Positions 23,701 through 37,569 of a stretch of DNA of 64,000 bases are shown piece by piece (position 1 is the stretch's first letter; the number at the start of each line of letters is the position of its first letter). The position numbers and the translations under genes are program-made. Source of the stretch: Larimichthys crocea (lineage: Eukaryota > Chordata > Actinopteri > Sciaenidae); contig NC_040016.1 in assembly GCF_000972845.2 (NCBI RefSeq), positions 11,738,701 to 11,802,700 of the forward strand. Reading direction: 5' to 3'. The notes below the pieces were generated by a model that was given only the letters and a program-made list of their open reading frames with translations, made no database searches and was not told the origin of the DNA.

Positions 23701-26700
23701 TCTAATTTTAGCTACTACTATTTTTTTTTTTTTCAAATGAACTCTCACAAAATCAATAATACATCTTAATATGTATGGTAGAGTCCAGTACAGTTAGTTA
23801 CTAAGTTAGAATGGGTGGCTTACGTCACCATGTAACTGACACCTAGTTTTAACAGGGGATGCATCATTAGTGCATGAATGACATGAACCAGAGATAGCTT
23901 AATTTGATCTTCATAATTAGGAGGAAATTACCTGTCAAAACCACATCACAGGCTAGCACAGCCACGCTGATTATATTTAGTTAAAGCTAACACGATGCTT
24001 CAGGCTACTTCTTTAAGTGGTTGTTTCCGCATTCTTTTTTAGCCACGCTGCTAACGTGGCTCCATTGGCAGTGACATCTGGTGGTAGGTGAACGTCTTTG
24101 GTCCAGACTGTAATATTTGATGGATGGTTATATAAAATAAATAAAAGTATGATGTGTTTTTTTGTGTGGAAATTACGTAATATTAATGTTGTTGTAGTGT
24201 TCACTAACTAAAACACACAACTCATGGACTACAGTTGTAGATTAAGCACCTTTAAAAACACGCTCGTAGACAGTGGCACAATTTTCTGTTGCTTTAATGT
24301 CATTTTTTTGTTTGTTTGTTTTTTACCAATGAATAAAGAGCCTTTTGTAGACCAAGCTTACTAACTAACTGTTTCAAACCCCCTGGTAAGCTCAGTGGAT
24401 AGCTTTCAAATGGAGCTCCATTGCAAAAGGAAAATCTCTCCCTTCTTTACATTCATTACTTGGGGATATATTTAAGAATCCAGTGTAGTCTCCTACTCCC
24501 TGTGTGCTGATCTGTAAACACTTTTTTATCAGTACAATATGTATATAGGACTGAAACCAAGTGAGTCCCCAAGAAATATGTCTGTGATTTACACTGCTTA
24601 AAGTGACCACTATGTCACTGCTAGACTAAATAAATTTGAATTATGTCATGTGAAGGTGCTCTCTATTTGTTATAAACAAAGCAAAGTGTTAATCAGTCAA
24701 ATCTATCTATCACCACAGACTACAGTACAGCACATAAACAAAGAACAATATCTATGAAGGACCTTGGAACATACAGATTTAATCCACAGACTACTTTTGT
24801 ACTTAATCACAAAACAATTATAACCTTTATTTATGAAAAACGTACTTTAGCATAATATAGATTGTATACATATTTCGTTAGGATTGTAATTGTTACAGTT
24901 TTCAACCTTAAGTCTGTCCTAAGCAAGTAAAACATCAGCATTCTTTTCATGTCTTTTAATAGCCACTACTTCATTCGAGACCGTCTTTGGTAAAAAAGAA
25001 AATAGTTTTTCATCGAAAGAGGGGCCGATTCTTCAAAAAACTTAAAAACAATACATGACACTTTGAATTCAATCTGAATCAATTTTATTCAGAGATTTAT
25101 TGAATTACACGCTCACTCTTGCATTCTTTCATGGCCTTCGCAGCCCAAGGCCGAGAAGCATGCAATGTAAAACCCTTCCCATAATGGTTGTATAATAGGT
25201 AACCCTCCTCATTTCATGGAGGAGGGGTATAATGCACTGTGCCTCTCCACACCTCCAACACATCTTAACCTGGCTCAGCCGCATCTGGTATAATTTAATG
25301 GGTGTAAAATAGACTCTACTGGACTTTTTAAAAGATCTAATTTTGCTTTCTCCTTCTGATATATTGATCACATTGTTTTATGTAATATGCAGCTGCATCT
25401 AAATATCATTATGCATATATTTTGACATGAATTTGTTAAAAACTGTTAACAATTCTCTTTGACAAGTGTTCTCTGTTGTTAATTAACAAGAGGTGATAAT
25501 GTAAAAATGAGCCTAAAGCAAAGCCCGACTTCAAAGCCCAACTTTACGGTTTTTATTGTCTGTGCTATGGCTGTCCACTGACATGAAATACAATCCAAAA
25601 AGTTCTGTATGAGAAAGTTATCACAGCCACAGCTATTTTATTTTCATCGCAACCAAAAGAAGCACAATGTTCATGTTTCAAACCAGGAATGTGCACTTGC
25701 ATGCACATAAATCGACCAACACAACGCCTTGATGCCACCTTACAACGTGGAAAAAGATGATTAGTTCAACATATTTTTCAACTGATTATGCATTGGCATC
25801 CTGGATCTGTCACAGGACTGGCCTTATTCAAATAAATGAGGGGGCTACATTTTTCCATGCATGACTAAAGTTAATCTGAACCTGGAGTGGTCAGAGAGAT
25901 GTTCATTATCAGACCAGCTTCTAGTGTTCAGTTCTCAGGTTATACTGTATGTTTCTGTAACAGTTAGAATATATTAAAATTTGTTTAAACTCCAAATTGT
26001 AAAATCACAGAGTTTGTTTTTCCTTCACACAGGTACGAGAAGGCTTTACACGAGGTAATTAAATCAAGCAGCGGCTATTTCAATCTCCCTTCAACTTAGT
26101 TTGACAAGTCACAACCTTGAAGTGAATTTACTCAGGGAGAATATAATCCTATGTCAAGTCAAATTGACCTGGAATAAACAAATGATGATTTGGAGCTATG
26201 TTTGTGGTCAGCACTGAGTGGCACAGGAAACTATAACTTACAATGTTATGGAAACCATTTGAGCAATCTTCAGGGTCTTTTTCCAGCGTGAGCGAGTTTT
26301 ACCCAGTAAAGGACTCTTGTGCTTTTAATTTATACGTCAGAATTATGAGCTTACAGACATGCAGGTTTTTCACAAAAGCCACATCACTAAAATGTCACTT
26401 CTAGTCCCTCTGCTTGGATGCATGTCAATGTCTTTTCTATTAATTGAGCCATATGTTACAGATGCTGCGAGTGGTATGCTATCCGCAAAGAATAGTGCCA
26501 GAGGCAAGTGGCATACTGCTGTCTTATGGATTCCCTGTGGACTTGGCTTTTATCCCTGTTAGTTTAAATTGTGTCCACATGCTGGAGCAGTCACTGAAAC
26601 TTTTGGCTCTAAAACAAAGTGATTATTATTTTCTAACTTAGCCAAACTTTATTTCACACTTTCAAAGATCTAATAAGAAAAGTCTAACTTTTTCACAACT

Positions 26701-29700
26701 CTTAAATTATAAAAGTTCACATTTATTTCTTTGTTCGTAGCTCTGCAAGAGTAAAATGTTATCAGTTTAAATAGTGCAAAGTCACATTGGGTCTTTTATT
26801 TGGCTCCTACACGTCACAGCTTCAAAGATTCCACAGAAACAAATGGTACAGAGGATACTGCGATACTGTGACAGATAACCACAACAGACCTCTCCACAGC
26901 CGCCCGCACTTCAGAGAGATATTGTACAAGATGAATTGGGGACTTCAAGGAGAATAATCATTTGATTACAGTACATTAAATCCATTCTGCTAAATCAAAG
27001 ACTGGAAAAGCAAAGGTGCAATTAATAACATCAATTATGGCTATATTTCACTTATACGTCGTTTTTTTGGCCCTCATCAGCAGAGCACACCAGGACACTT
27101 GGAAGGAGCATCATTATTAATGATATTAGTTATTAAGGATGATGTAGTCATTAATATTATTATCATCATCTGCTGTATAAATGACCCACAAGATTTATGC
27201 AGAAGGTCTAGTTGTGGCGGGCAAGATGAGGAACATTGCCTGACTGTAAACACTTTAGTATACCGACACAGTCCTTTTAAATTATTGATTGAGAGAGACA
27301 ACTTATACATTTACCAATCTTATTGGCACATGTAGTTTAATTAGCTCAAATAATGACCTTTAGACTTCAACCTTAACAGAGGTCTATTTAGCTAGGTAAT
27401 TAAAAACTAACCCTTGACTGTTCGGGACACTAGGACGCCTACATTTCATCAATATTTACACAACAGTTATTTTCGATCCAGTAATTGGATTGGACAAGAG
27501 ATGCTCCATGAGTGCTAATATAGAGCACAACAGCACTGGGACTTTAAACTAAATGTATCACTCCACTTCACAGGGGTTCTAAATTCATTTGATTAATCTT
27601 CAAACATTGACTAATATGTTTTTGTCAGAAGAGAACAAAGGAAAGGGAAGAAGCCTGGATACTTGAGCTCAAACCTCCATGTGTGATTATATGACATCAG
27701 CCAACCTCGACAAATTAAAGAAGAGTAAAAATGAAGCACTGTAAGCCAAACAACATGGGCTTTGAACTGCTTTTTAGACTTGGCTAAATTTCAAAAATAA
27801 CATTGACTGGTAAGCTGTAGACTTACAAAACAAAGCTAGAAAGCTACTGTTCAGAAAAAGATGTGATGTGTTGCTTGGCATCAGTGCAGTCCCAGATATA
27901 TTAATAAAAAAACAACCAAATCATCGTCAGTTGTCACTTATTACTGTAAACTAAAAAACTGAGTTCATAGAACTGTTGTATAAAAACAATATCACACTTG
28001 GGGTTGTGATGTTGTACTAAATATTAACATGCTGTGTTGCTATCTTCTCTCCCTTGCATGTGATATTGCTTATATTTATGTACGTACTTGCACTTGCATT
28101 GATCCAACAAGATATTTTGAGGCCTTTTCCAAATTGAATAAACAGCGAAAAAACGTAGTTTGCACTCATAGTATGTATGTGTGTACGACTAGTGTTGTAT
28201 TCCAACATTCATTTCTTGATACTTTCACATTTTAATCCTTAAATTGATAGCTTGGGTTTTTTGAAAGAGGCTGTGCATGAAGTACTTTATAGCATAGTTA
28301 GTGTGTTGCCTAAAGTAGACAGCAGTCAGTACACTCCCAGTTTGGAGAAGTAAACAGAAGGATTTTTATTGAGTTATTTTTATGTGGCTAGAATATGTTT
28401 TTCTTTTGATCCTGTCCACAGCAGTGCTTTGCTCTACTTTAGTGCCAGGACTTCTGTCTGATCTAAATGATCCCTTTAAGATTTTCATTAATTTCATCAA
28501 ACTCTATTTTTGATCATATTTATGACCACAGTTCATATCTAAAGCCGTACTTGCCTTAAGTCATTGCTTTTTCTAATAGTATTTATTATTGTTACTGGTA
28601 AAGTACAGCTTTCAGGGATTTAAAGAAACAATGCATGCATGTGCTGGCCATAACGCAGAAAACAAAAGCCGGTGCACACATAAATATTAAATGTGCAAAA
28701 CACCTTTGAGAGTTCAGTATCACTGTCATCTTTTGTCTTATTTATTAAAATGAAGTGATGTAATAAATCCTCCATTTGTTTTTGTGCTCTACAACGACAG
28801 ATAGTACACAGAAAGACAAATTTCTAGTCTGTTGGATTTCTGACAAGAATAACTTCTCCAGGCATCTTTGTTGCCTCCAGCAGGCATCATTTCAAATGAA
28901 AGTCAGCATGCTGTTATCCAAAAACACTTGCTATTACAATCAGTATCCACAGGTGTAGCCAAATCAACATGCACTGAGAATTAAAACGTTAAAACGTGGA
29001 TTTGTTTTTGCTACTTTTCTCAAGTTTCGCAGAAACCAATATAGAAACCAGTTGCCAATGCCAAAAAAAAGGTGTCTTTTTTAATCATTCGCAGGCATAT
29101 TCTAAAACGTGAAACACACCACGGGGAAAAAAAAAACAGTCCTTAAACATGTCATGAAGGCACATTTAAGTGAAAAAATATCAGCTTTTAGAGGCAGAGT
29201 TTGCTTTGGTTGGCAGTGTTCACACAAGCCTTGTGTTAGTCACGCTAACATGATTTAGTTCTGCATGTGATTTCTGACCCTTCCACCACCACACACATGC
29301 TTCAGGTTAGGAATAAAAGAGTGACTGCTGTTTATACCTGTGTGAGTGCACGGAAACCATAGGGGCAGCTGTACCAACACTCTGGTTTGTTATCCTGGTA
29401 TCGCAGTGACCCTTACGTGCTCAGGCATCAACACAGCAGGATGCCTTTACACTTACATCACCGAGTCAAACGACTGTCACAACACGCCAGCTTGATTTTA
29501 AAATATACCGGTGAACTGATGATGCTAGATGCCGAGCATGCTTGAATCAGTGTCACACAGAGTTTATGTGTGGTCATGATTATAACACTGGATCTGTCTG
29601 TTTACATGTTAGTTTCCACACTGAATGCTCTTCATTGTGACACTCATCTGTTTCGAGGTATTTTTGTAAAACAGTATTTTTTTTTTACAATATATGTTCC

Positions 29701-32700
29701 AGTTTTCATACTGTACTCTGCTGTACTTATATAATTCATCAGTTCTGTAATCAATGGAGTTACAGGAAGATGACCATGAATGTACAGAAAAATAACAGAA
29801 ACATTTGGAGCAGACATTGTAAGCTGAATATGTTGTTTGGTTGTAAACATGCTAGTGAAACCAGATAACTGTGTATATATAGATTTACAGTCAGAGATTA
29901 GGTTGTATATATGCAATATTTTATAATGTAGCTCTGGCATGTTTCTTATAAACAAAATAAAGCATGTATACATCTGAGTTTCTTTTTTGCTGTTCTGCAG
30001 GAGTAAACAATTTGATTTCAATAGATTTCTAACATGGAAGGACTGGGTCTTGGGTCAGAATCGGGCCGTTTTGTTGTGTTCAGGTTTGGTTATTGTCTAA
30101 TATTATGTGTATCATGTGTTGCAGTAGGACAGATAGAGAGTGTAGGAGAGCCTGGCAAGCTAACAGTCAGTAAAGGATGTTTGCTTGATGCTTGATGTAG
30201 AATATATATTGGAGGTAATGTAAAGAGAAAAGCAGTGTCATTGAAAATATAGAAAGGTTGTCTGTTTAACACATATTTATTGGTTTGTGCAAGGAATAAC
30301 TGGAGATTAATATGGAGTCAGATGGTGAGTTCTTAAAGACACAGGAATTTGGGTCTGATTTTCAGTCCCTCAAGAGACATTAATGCATGCGCATTTTCTT
30401 TTGGCCAAGTTGCAGGCGACCTCTGTTGACCTACGGAGAGAGTATAAACAAACAGTCAAATTACATTAAAGTTTCTTTTACAAGACATTTTACATGAGGA
30501 GCTCTCACAGCCACTTAATGGAGCCCTCACTCAACCATTAGGAGTCACCTTCTCCAGCATTAGCAACAGTCCCCATGGAACAAAGGTACATTTTTATAAC
30601 GAAGTGGTGAGAAAGTTTTCATTACTAATTTACACCTCCATCAAAAGAGCTCAGTATTCACTTCAATATTTCTCGAGACACCTCGAGCATACCGTGTGTA
30701 CAGGAGATTATTTTAAACTGAAAACATCTGAAGAATGTGAAGTATTTCTGTATATTAGGTTGTACATTTGCTGTACTATTCGGAAACAAGAATCTTACCT
30801 TAATCTTTAATTGATGATGTTGTGATATATATTTTGGCTAATAGGTTTTATTATTATTACTAAATCAAAATGGAGGACATAGAAATGTGTATAATTAGAA
30901 TTAGTTATTAAAGATTTAGATCCAGGTTTAGTATGTTCAATACTGTTTTCATCAATGTATAATCACCTGAAAAAGAGAATGGTTATGTTTTTGTTACCTT
31001 GGAGAGCCTTTTATATCCATAGACACCATGGATCCTCTTCCACCATCGTGTTTCTACAGCAGAGAACAGACAAACCAAACAATGACTACACTCTCCATCA
31101 TGGTAGAATGAAGAGGGTAAGGTGATGGGGTCGCAGTTCACAACTAAGCCAGTAAATCCTAATGAAATCATGTCTGGGTCTTCATTATTAGTAATCACCT
31201 GTCTTGTTTTAAGATGCATTGCTGATCTTGAGTACATCTTGTCGAAAAATAATTACTGGCCAGAGCATTTTGAGACAGGTTTATTTTTAAGACAAGTGAA
31301 TACTTGACCCTGATGTGAGAGGAGCCAGGAGTTGGAACAGAGATGGTATGATTGGGAGATTTTCCAAGTATTCACCAGTTTTCAGCTCCTCTTAATGAAA
31401 TGTCCCATTATAATATTTATTGCTTCATAAAAGTTGGTTTCATAACAGAAACCTTCTTTGTAACGAATTTATATGACGTGTCATAACTTCTTTATGACAA
31501 AACTGTTAACAAATTCACTTTACTGTTAAAATATGTACATAACAGGACAGCATGCCAGTGCCTGGGGGTATGCCCAGCTGCAGCTGCTTAGTACAGTATC
31601 AGAGCTTGATGTGTTTTTCTGAAAAGCACCAATTAATGGGGCCATGGTGCAAAATTCATTAATGCATTGCATAATGTCTGACACCTAATGTTGTGTTATG
31701 TTTAAACAGTTGATTGCAAAATCAGTGACGTGTTCAGATTCTTTTGAATGATGAATACTGGCTGATATGCCTACAGCTGGCCTGAGGCATAAACAAACTA
31801 AGTGGCTTTTTAGAGCCTTGCAGTCCAGATTCAAAATGTTCCATGTTCTGTTCATGTTGGTGTTTCATAGACTGTGCAAAGTTGTGTGATATCAGCGGTT
31901 TAAAGGCACTGAAAACATGTTTTTTAATCAGCTACATACTTTAAGTGGTTGAGTCCTAACCTAACTCCACCAGATGGTTTACTCTACAGAACCATCTGGG
32001 ACCATATAACATCGTCTAAATCTTACTGAATCTCTTTCAGCTGATGAAAGCCCTCAGGTCTTCTTTCAGTCACTAAATTCTCTCCAGTTTTGACATAAAA
32101 TATGCCAACAGCATTAATGTGAACTTCTTTGGTGTCCACCATTGTTTACAAGTCCAGCTGAGTTGGGTCCTACATGAACACACAATTTGAATCACTTTTA
32201 ATCATTTCACATGAGAGATTTTTGTTTTGTGATTTTGTCTGAGCTGACTTTAGGAAGGGGTAACGGCAAATACTTTCTTTCATGCAGCAGTCAGGATGCT
32301 GTACTGTTTGAATCAAAAGTGATGACAGTTGTGGGGTTTTATTTCCAGGTCACTGCAAATCTCATCAGACCACAGCTATGTTTACATCAACTGTGTTGAT
32401 ATGTTTGAGGTGTGTAAATAATAACTAAGTATCTTATTTTAATCATGAATATTCAATATAAAAGTAAAACACTGTAAAACTACTGTTTTGGGGGCTTTAA
32501 CAGCACGTATGACTAAAAGAACGCCTCAGGTGACACATAGGTGATATGCAAGCTCCTCAACTTGTTTTTATAAAATCCTGGATCATGTATAAACCTCAAA
32601 TGTCTATTTCCTCAGCCAAAACTCACATAAGTCTAAGCAGGTCACACAGTTCTTGATTCAGGAAAAAAATAATGGACGTCAACCATCTGGCAAATGTCCT

Positions 32701-34040
32701 GGAATATTCTTCAACATTTCAGAAATTCTCTTTCTAGGGGGCCATGTGTGGCTACAGTCAGTGAATTATGAGATGCAATGAATCTATGACATACTCATCA
32801 TTCTGCTCTTTGTACATTTCACTTGATTTCAAAGAAGATGTTAATCATACAATGACATTTTCACCTCACCTGCAGCAGTCCTTCTTTCACTTTTCGGATC
32901 TCTCGTTAAATCTCTGTCCCAAGTGTCCAGGGTTTGTACCACAGTCCTCTGTGTCCTCTGAGAGTCACCTGGAAGGCTTCCTCATTAGTGCCCAAACTAT
33001 CTCAACTCTCATCTCGCAGTTCAGCAGCATCTTGACTCCTGCGCGTAACCTTGGAAACAGCAAGTCACCTTGGAAACCTAATTTCTTAAGAAATACACAA
33101 GCTCTACGTTTAAGGGAATAAATAAATAATTTTAAAAAACAGATAATAATCATGTGCCACTTAATTTAAAAAGGGTTTTTTTCTCTGAATTTGCATACAA
33201 AACACTTTTCATTGATTTAATGAGGTATGCGAAGTCTTTCGCATGGGGATGAGTGTTGCAGCAAATTAAACTTTTTAAATTTATAATATTAGGATCCTAA
33301 GTGGTCTGATTTTGAAAGCAGGACTGAAATTATAGCCTAGTTCATACTTTAGGATCATGTAGTATGAATCATAAGGTGTTACTGCATACAGTTACATCAT
33401 AACTCACAGATGGATGGCTGATGTCAGCAACCCCTATAAAGCACCTGTACATCAGCAGATAATGCACTCAGTTATTCACATCAGATGTCGAGACATTTTA
33501 GCTTTCTCATTTAGCATATTTCTAGTCATTTTTCTGTCATTTCACTGTGATCTATGATAGACGAAAAACCTACATAAATCGCACACATGCTTCTATTCCA
33601 CTGAATTGTTTTTTGTTGTTTTGGTAACTGCATTTTATTTTGTAGTAGGACTGTGGGTGATTGGGTGATTTTATCTGTAGGTCACTGTGGTTGGTGCACA
33701 AAAATACGCTTTCACCTCATGATTCAGTATTTAAAAAATTCTTTTTCAAAAATGAACCATTTATCTGCCAACACGTCTGGTCAGACTGTATCTGGCACAT
33801 CTCTTATGAGGGCTATTCAGCTGAACAAACGACTACCAGTGCAGCACCTGCAAGTGTTAAACTGAGCCTGTCAAATAAAGCCAAAGGAACAAACACGTTA
33901 ACACCGTACATGTGATGGTCACATGTTCATGTTATGGTGGTGAAAAATAAGTCATTTTCTCTGGAGCAAAAGCAAAAGCAACCTGGGTCAAGAAAATGGC
34001 TGAAGAAAATAAGACATTTGGATTTGAAATTTAAATAATA
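20761..34040. other. Long intergenic stretch, no gene recognised
   Basis: About 13 kb of AT-rich DNA. I find no protein-like ORF longer than about 125 codons, no exon series with matching phases, and no tRNA or rRNA signature. In mammals RAD18 lies between SRGAP3 and OXTR; no RAD18-like RING, SAP or zinc-finger sequence was seen here. The stretch probably includes upstream regulatory DNA of oxtr, but none can be identified by eye. Confidence 0.55.
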
Positions 34041-34089
34041 GTGACACGGTGACACCCAAAGTTATTCAACATCCTATTTTTTTATTTTT

Positions 34090-34310
34090 GCTGGTTGTTT
34101 ATGTACACATGACATCTATCTATGTCTGTACATTCTGTGCAAAATTAGGTTTTTTTCATTTTATCCCCATTAAAGGCTCTTTTGGGGGAGTTTTTCCTCG
34201 TCTAAGCAGAGAGTGTGTCGTCTGTGAGGGTGCTGTAGAAATCATAAAGCCCCTTGAAGCAAATTGTGATTTGTAATACCGGGTTACATGAATCAAATTG
34301 ACTTTGAGTT
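34090..34310 (+). mobile_element. Second copy of the retroelement 3'-tail fragment
   Basis: Shares with 20541-20760, in the same order, CATGACATCTAT, a GGGAGTTTTTCCTCGTCTAAG-type block, GAGAGTGTGTCGTCTGTGAG, GTGCTGTAGAAATCATAAAG and GAAGCAAATTGTGATTTGTA, ending CAAATTGACTTTGAG. More diverged than the first copy. Confidence 0.65.
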
Positions 34311-35259
34311 GTGCTGTGTATGTTTCAGAATCCAGATAATATTTTGTTGTTTTTTTTCCTGTTAAGGAAGAAGGCAATTATGTTGAGGTTGTTGTGCTAA
34401 TGAGAAAAAACAAAGGAATTCTAACTTTAAATTGGATCTAAGTAAAAAAACAAGAAATCTGACATTTATATAAAATGACATCCTCTGTGTGAGAGTAAAG
34501 AACATTTTGGATGATGTTGTTTTAGTATTTTTAATCATCTTTTGCTTCACTGTAGTGTATGGGCCTGAAAAAATTGGAGAATATTTTGAGTTATTTATTT
34601 TACTGGAGAAATCCTTCCTTCACGATTTCCAGCACCACCAACTTTGGGAATCTGTTGCAGCCTTGGAAATTTTTGACAGCTGATTGGCTCTGTTTGGATA
34701 GATTCCACAAATATATCAATCACCCATGTCAGTTTAGTGACTCAATGCCCTGGCAACTCTTGAATTATTCATTTTAACTTGACCTATAGTCAGCCATGGC
34801 TGGGCCTGTGCGTAAAGCACCAGTTTACAACAGCCTTGTAATGCAATGTAATTACATTCAACCAAAGCATACAATTTCAGCCGATGATAGCATCTATTCC
34901 CCATATTTGGTGGCTTTCTTTGGAAAACAGGTGAACGCTTTAAACTGTGTAGGATCAGTGGAATTTTTCTCCTTTGATCACTTCATCTAATATAGATTCT
35001 AAAAGCCTCGGCTCGCTGTTCAATAAAAGATAGCATCGCTCAAATGTTGTTAAAGGACAATGGATTTTTACAAAGCACTCTAAAAGTCCAAACCTAAACA
35101 TAATGCATGAAGAGAGCGAGTGAGTGAGTGAGAGAAGTAGTTATAATGTGCGGTGTGCTCATACTCAACCCAGACAGTTTCATTTAGAGGAAAATAAGAT
35201 GAGGGGAGGGGGTTGCTGAGATTGGTAGTATACAAAGCTTTAGCAAAGCAGGCATCAAA

Positions 35260-35329
35260 CTGGACGCAGCGAGTGATGAGGACTGCGGTGCTCCGAGGAC
35301 CCAAAAAACTGCAAAGGATCGCTTTAAAG
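35260..35329 (+). promoter_or_regulatory. oxtr: Probable oxtr 5'UTR exon (3' part)
   Basis: A good donor, TTTAAAG|GTAAGA at 35330, and a good acceptor, GTTTCTCTGCAG ending at 35468, define a 139-base intron just upstream of the oxtr start codon. This suggests a noncoding exon ending at 35329 and a second exon from 35469 that holds the rest of the leader. Mammalian OXTR also has noncoding 5' exons. The exon start given is arbitrary, because the transcription start is not visible. Confidence 0.45.
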
Positions 35330-35631
35330 GTAAGATTCATCAAGAAAAAAAAACACTTTATATGGTTATGTGATTATATCATTTCTCTGTGGACTTCTAA
35401 TAGTTCAATGATGAGTGTGCAATGGATCAGAGTTTTCAATAAAAGTGTTACATTTTGTTTCTCTGCAGACTTTTGGATTACGCAGTAATTAAACCCACAA
35501 AAACAACTTTAACAGAGTGAGCCGGCTTTAAATTGCGCAGGGTACCCGCACGACCACAGAGCTGATAGCGGTCCTGAGTCTGTTGTTGTGATGTGACCGC
35601 TGGCTGCGCCAAAGCGGCGCTTTTACGCACG

Positions 35632-36556
35632 ATGGAGGACCTTTTACGCGAACAGAATAGTTGGGCGCAGAATGTTTCCTGGAGCAACTCAAGTCGAGGA
35701 AACGACAGCCATTTAGGAAACACAACAGTGAACCCTTTGAAGCGAAACGAAGAAGTGGCCAAAGTGGAAGTTACCGTCCTGGTCCTGGTGCTGCTGCTCG
35801 CTTTGACCGGTAACCTGTGCGTCCTGTGGGCTATCCACGCCACCAAGCACAGCCAGTCTCGGATGTATTACTTCATGAAGCACCTGAGCATCGCAGACCT
35901 TGTCGTTGCAATATTTCAAGTTTTACCGCAACTCATTTGGGATATCACATTTCGCTTCTATGGGCCTGATTTGCTGTGCAGGCTGGTTAAGTACCTCCAG
36001 GTTGTTGGTATGTTTGCATCTACTTACATGCTTGTCCTGATGTCCATCGACCGGTGCTTAGCAATATGTCAGCCTCTTCGGTCCGTGCACAAGAGAAAGG
36101 ACCGTTACTACGTGATCGCCTCTTGGATGCTCAGTCTGATATTCAGCACTCCTCAAGCGTACATATTTTCCTTGAAAGAGGTCGGAGACGGTGTGTATGA
36201 CTGCTGGGGAGACTTTGTACAGCCATGGGGTGCCAAAGCATACATCACATGGATGAGTCTCAGCATTTACATTTTCCCAGTGGCAATTTTAAGCATCTGC
36301 TATGGCTTGATATGTTTTAAAATATGGCAGAACTTCAATTTAAAAACCAAAAGGGAGCACTTCCTGGCTCTGACTACAAGGTCCTCCAAAGGCGCACATC
36401 CCCTCTCTCGTGTGAGCAGCGTGAGGCTAATTTCAAAAGCAAAGATCCGCACAGTGAAAATGACATTTGTAGTGGTCCTTGCCTATATTGTGTGCTGGAC
36501 TCCCTTCTTCTTTGTCCAGATGTGGTCTGCATGGGATCCTGCTGCACCAAGAGAAG
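35632..36556 (+). CDS. oxtr: Oxytocin (isotocin) receptor, coding exon 1 (TM1-TM6)
   Basis: Class A GPCR for oxytocin-family nonapeptides, normally Gq-coupled at the plasma membrane. The ATG at 35632 is chosen over the upstream non-ATG extension because it gives MEDLL with A at -3 and G at +4. N-terminal sequons are N14VS, N19SS, N24DS and N30TT. Diagnostic blocks are MKHLSIADLVVA, FQVLPQLIWDITFRFYGPDL and CRLVKYLQVVGMFASTYM (TM2-TM3, almost as in mammalian OXTR), the DRC motif in SIDRCLAICQP, and SKAKIRTVKMTF with CWTPFFFVQMW in TM6. The exon ends in phase 1 at GAAG|GTAAAG, the intron position conserved in vertebrate OXTR and vasopressin receptor genes. With the second exon the protein is 395 residues; human OXTR has 389. 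It is tail-to-tail with the caveolin genes, as in mammals. Confidence 0.95.
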
Positions 36557-37569
36557 GTAAAGGCACAATCTTGGTTTCTTTAGTTTGAATTATAATCCTG
36601 ATACAAATATCATGTATATTCACCAGAAATAGTGATTTTCACAGATTAATTGTTTTTTTTTTATATATAATCCGTCTTGTGGCAAGTGCACAGTGACACA
36701 ATGAGTAGCACATCATCTGTGTCCAAGATTTATAATGGTAGATTTATTGCCCATAAACCTGTGACATAAAGAACAATATTTCAGATGTCACATACATAGA
36801 AAGGCCACTCCTCAACCTGATATCATATCTCTTAGAATGTATAACCAATCCAATTCACTTCCAAGGTAACACAATAGTGTTTAACTTTCAGACTTCCCTA
36901 GAGTGAAAACAGATGAATGGGAGCGTCAGTTACAGTGCTTATCAGTTCAGAGAAAGTCAGTAAGAGAGTACCGGGACATTCAAAGAATTTCTATTGCTCT
37001 ACCAGAGGTGGTTTGTAGTATAATTCCCATTTAAGTGTGTAGTTTGTTCAGATTTGCTTTTGGGTTTGCCATGAAAATGAACAAGAGCAGCGGAGCAGAT
37101 GTGCTCCGTAACCTTTCAAGCCAAACAGCATAATGTTCATTTAGAGACACAGATATGGACCAGACTTAGCCAAGTTAATCATCTTCCCGTCTTCTACCAA
37201 ATGGCTTTGCACAAAATTGGGAAAATAAAGACATTAAAGGTAAGAATGCATGCACTGTAACTACAGATGTTAAAGTCTTTGTTGCGGTAGGGGGCCCATA
37301 TTGTTTGGATGGGTGAACTCAACCACTACAGGCTATTTCTCTTTACCATTTATAAATCTAAACTTTTTAACATGTTATTTTGCTTTCAAAACTTTCAAAA
37401 GTCATGTCACATTTTAGATTTATTATTAAATAAATAAAAAATATATTTCGTATTATTATTGTATACTGATTCATACTGAAATAGAAACATTAACTATGAA
37501 ATAGTGAACTCCTCATAGAGGTCCTGTGAAAAAAAAGGAAACCAGCCCTATTTTTTAGTTTTTTTAATG

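Noticed and set aside
29644..30021. 125-residue ORF on the - strand in the gene-free interval
   Set aside because: AT-rich chance ORF with Tyr/Ile/Asn-rich composition and no domain or splice support.
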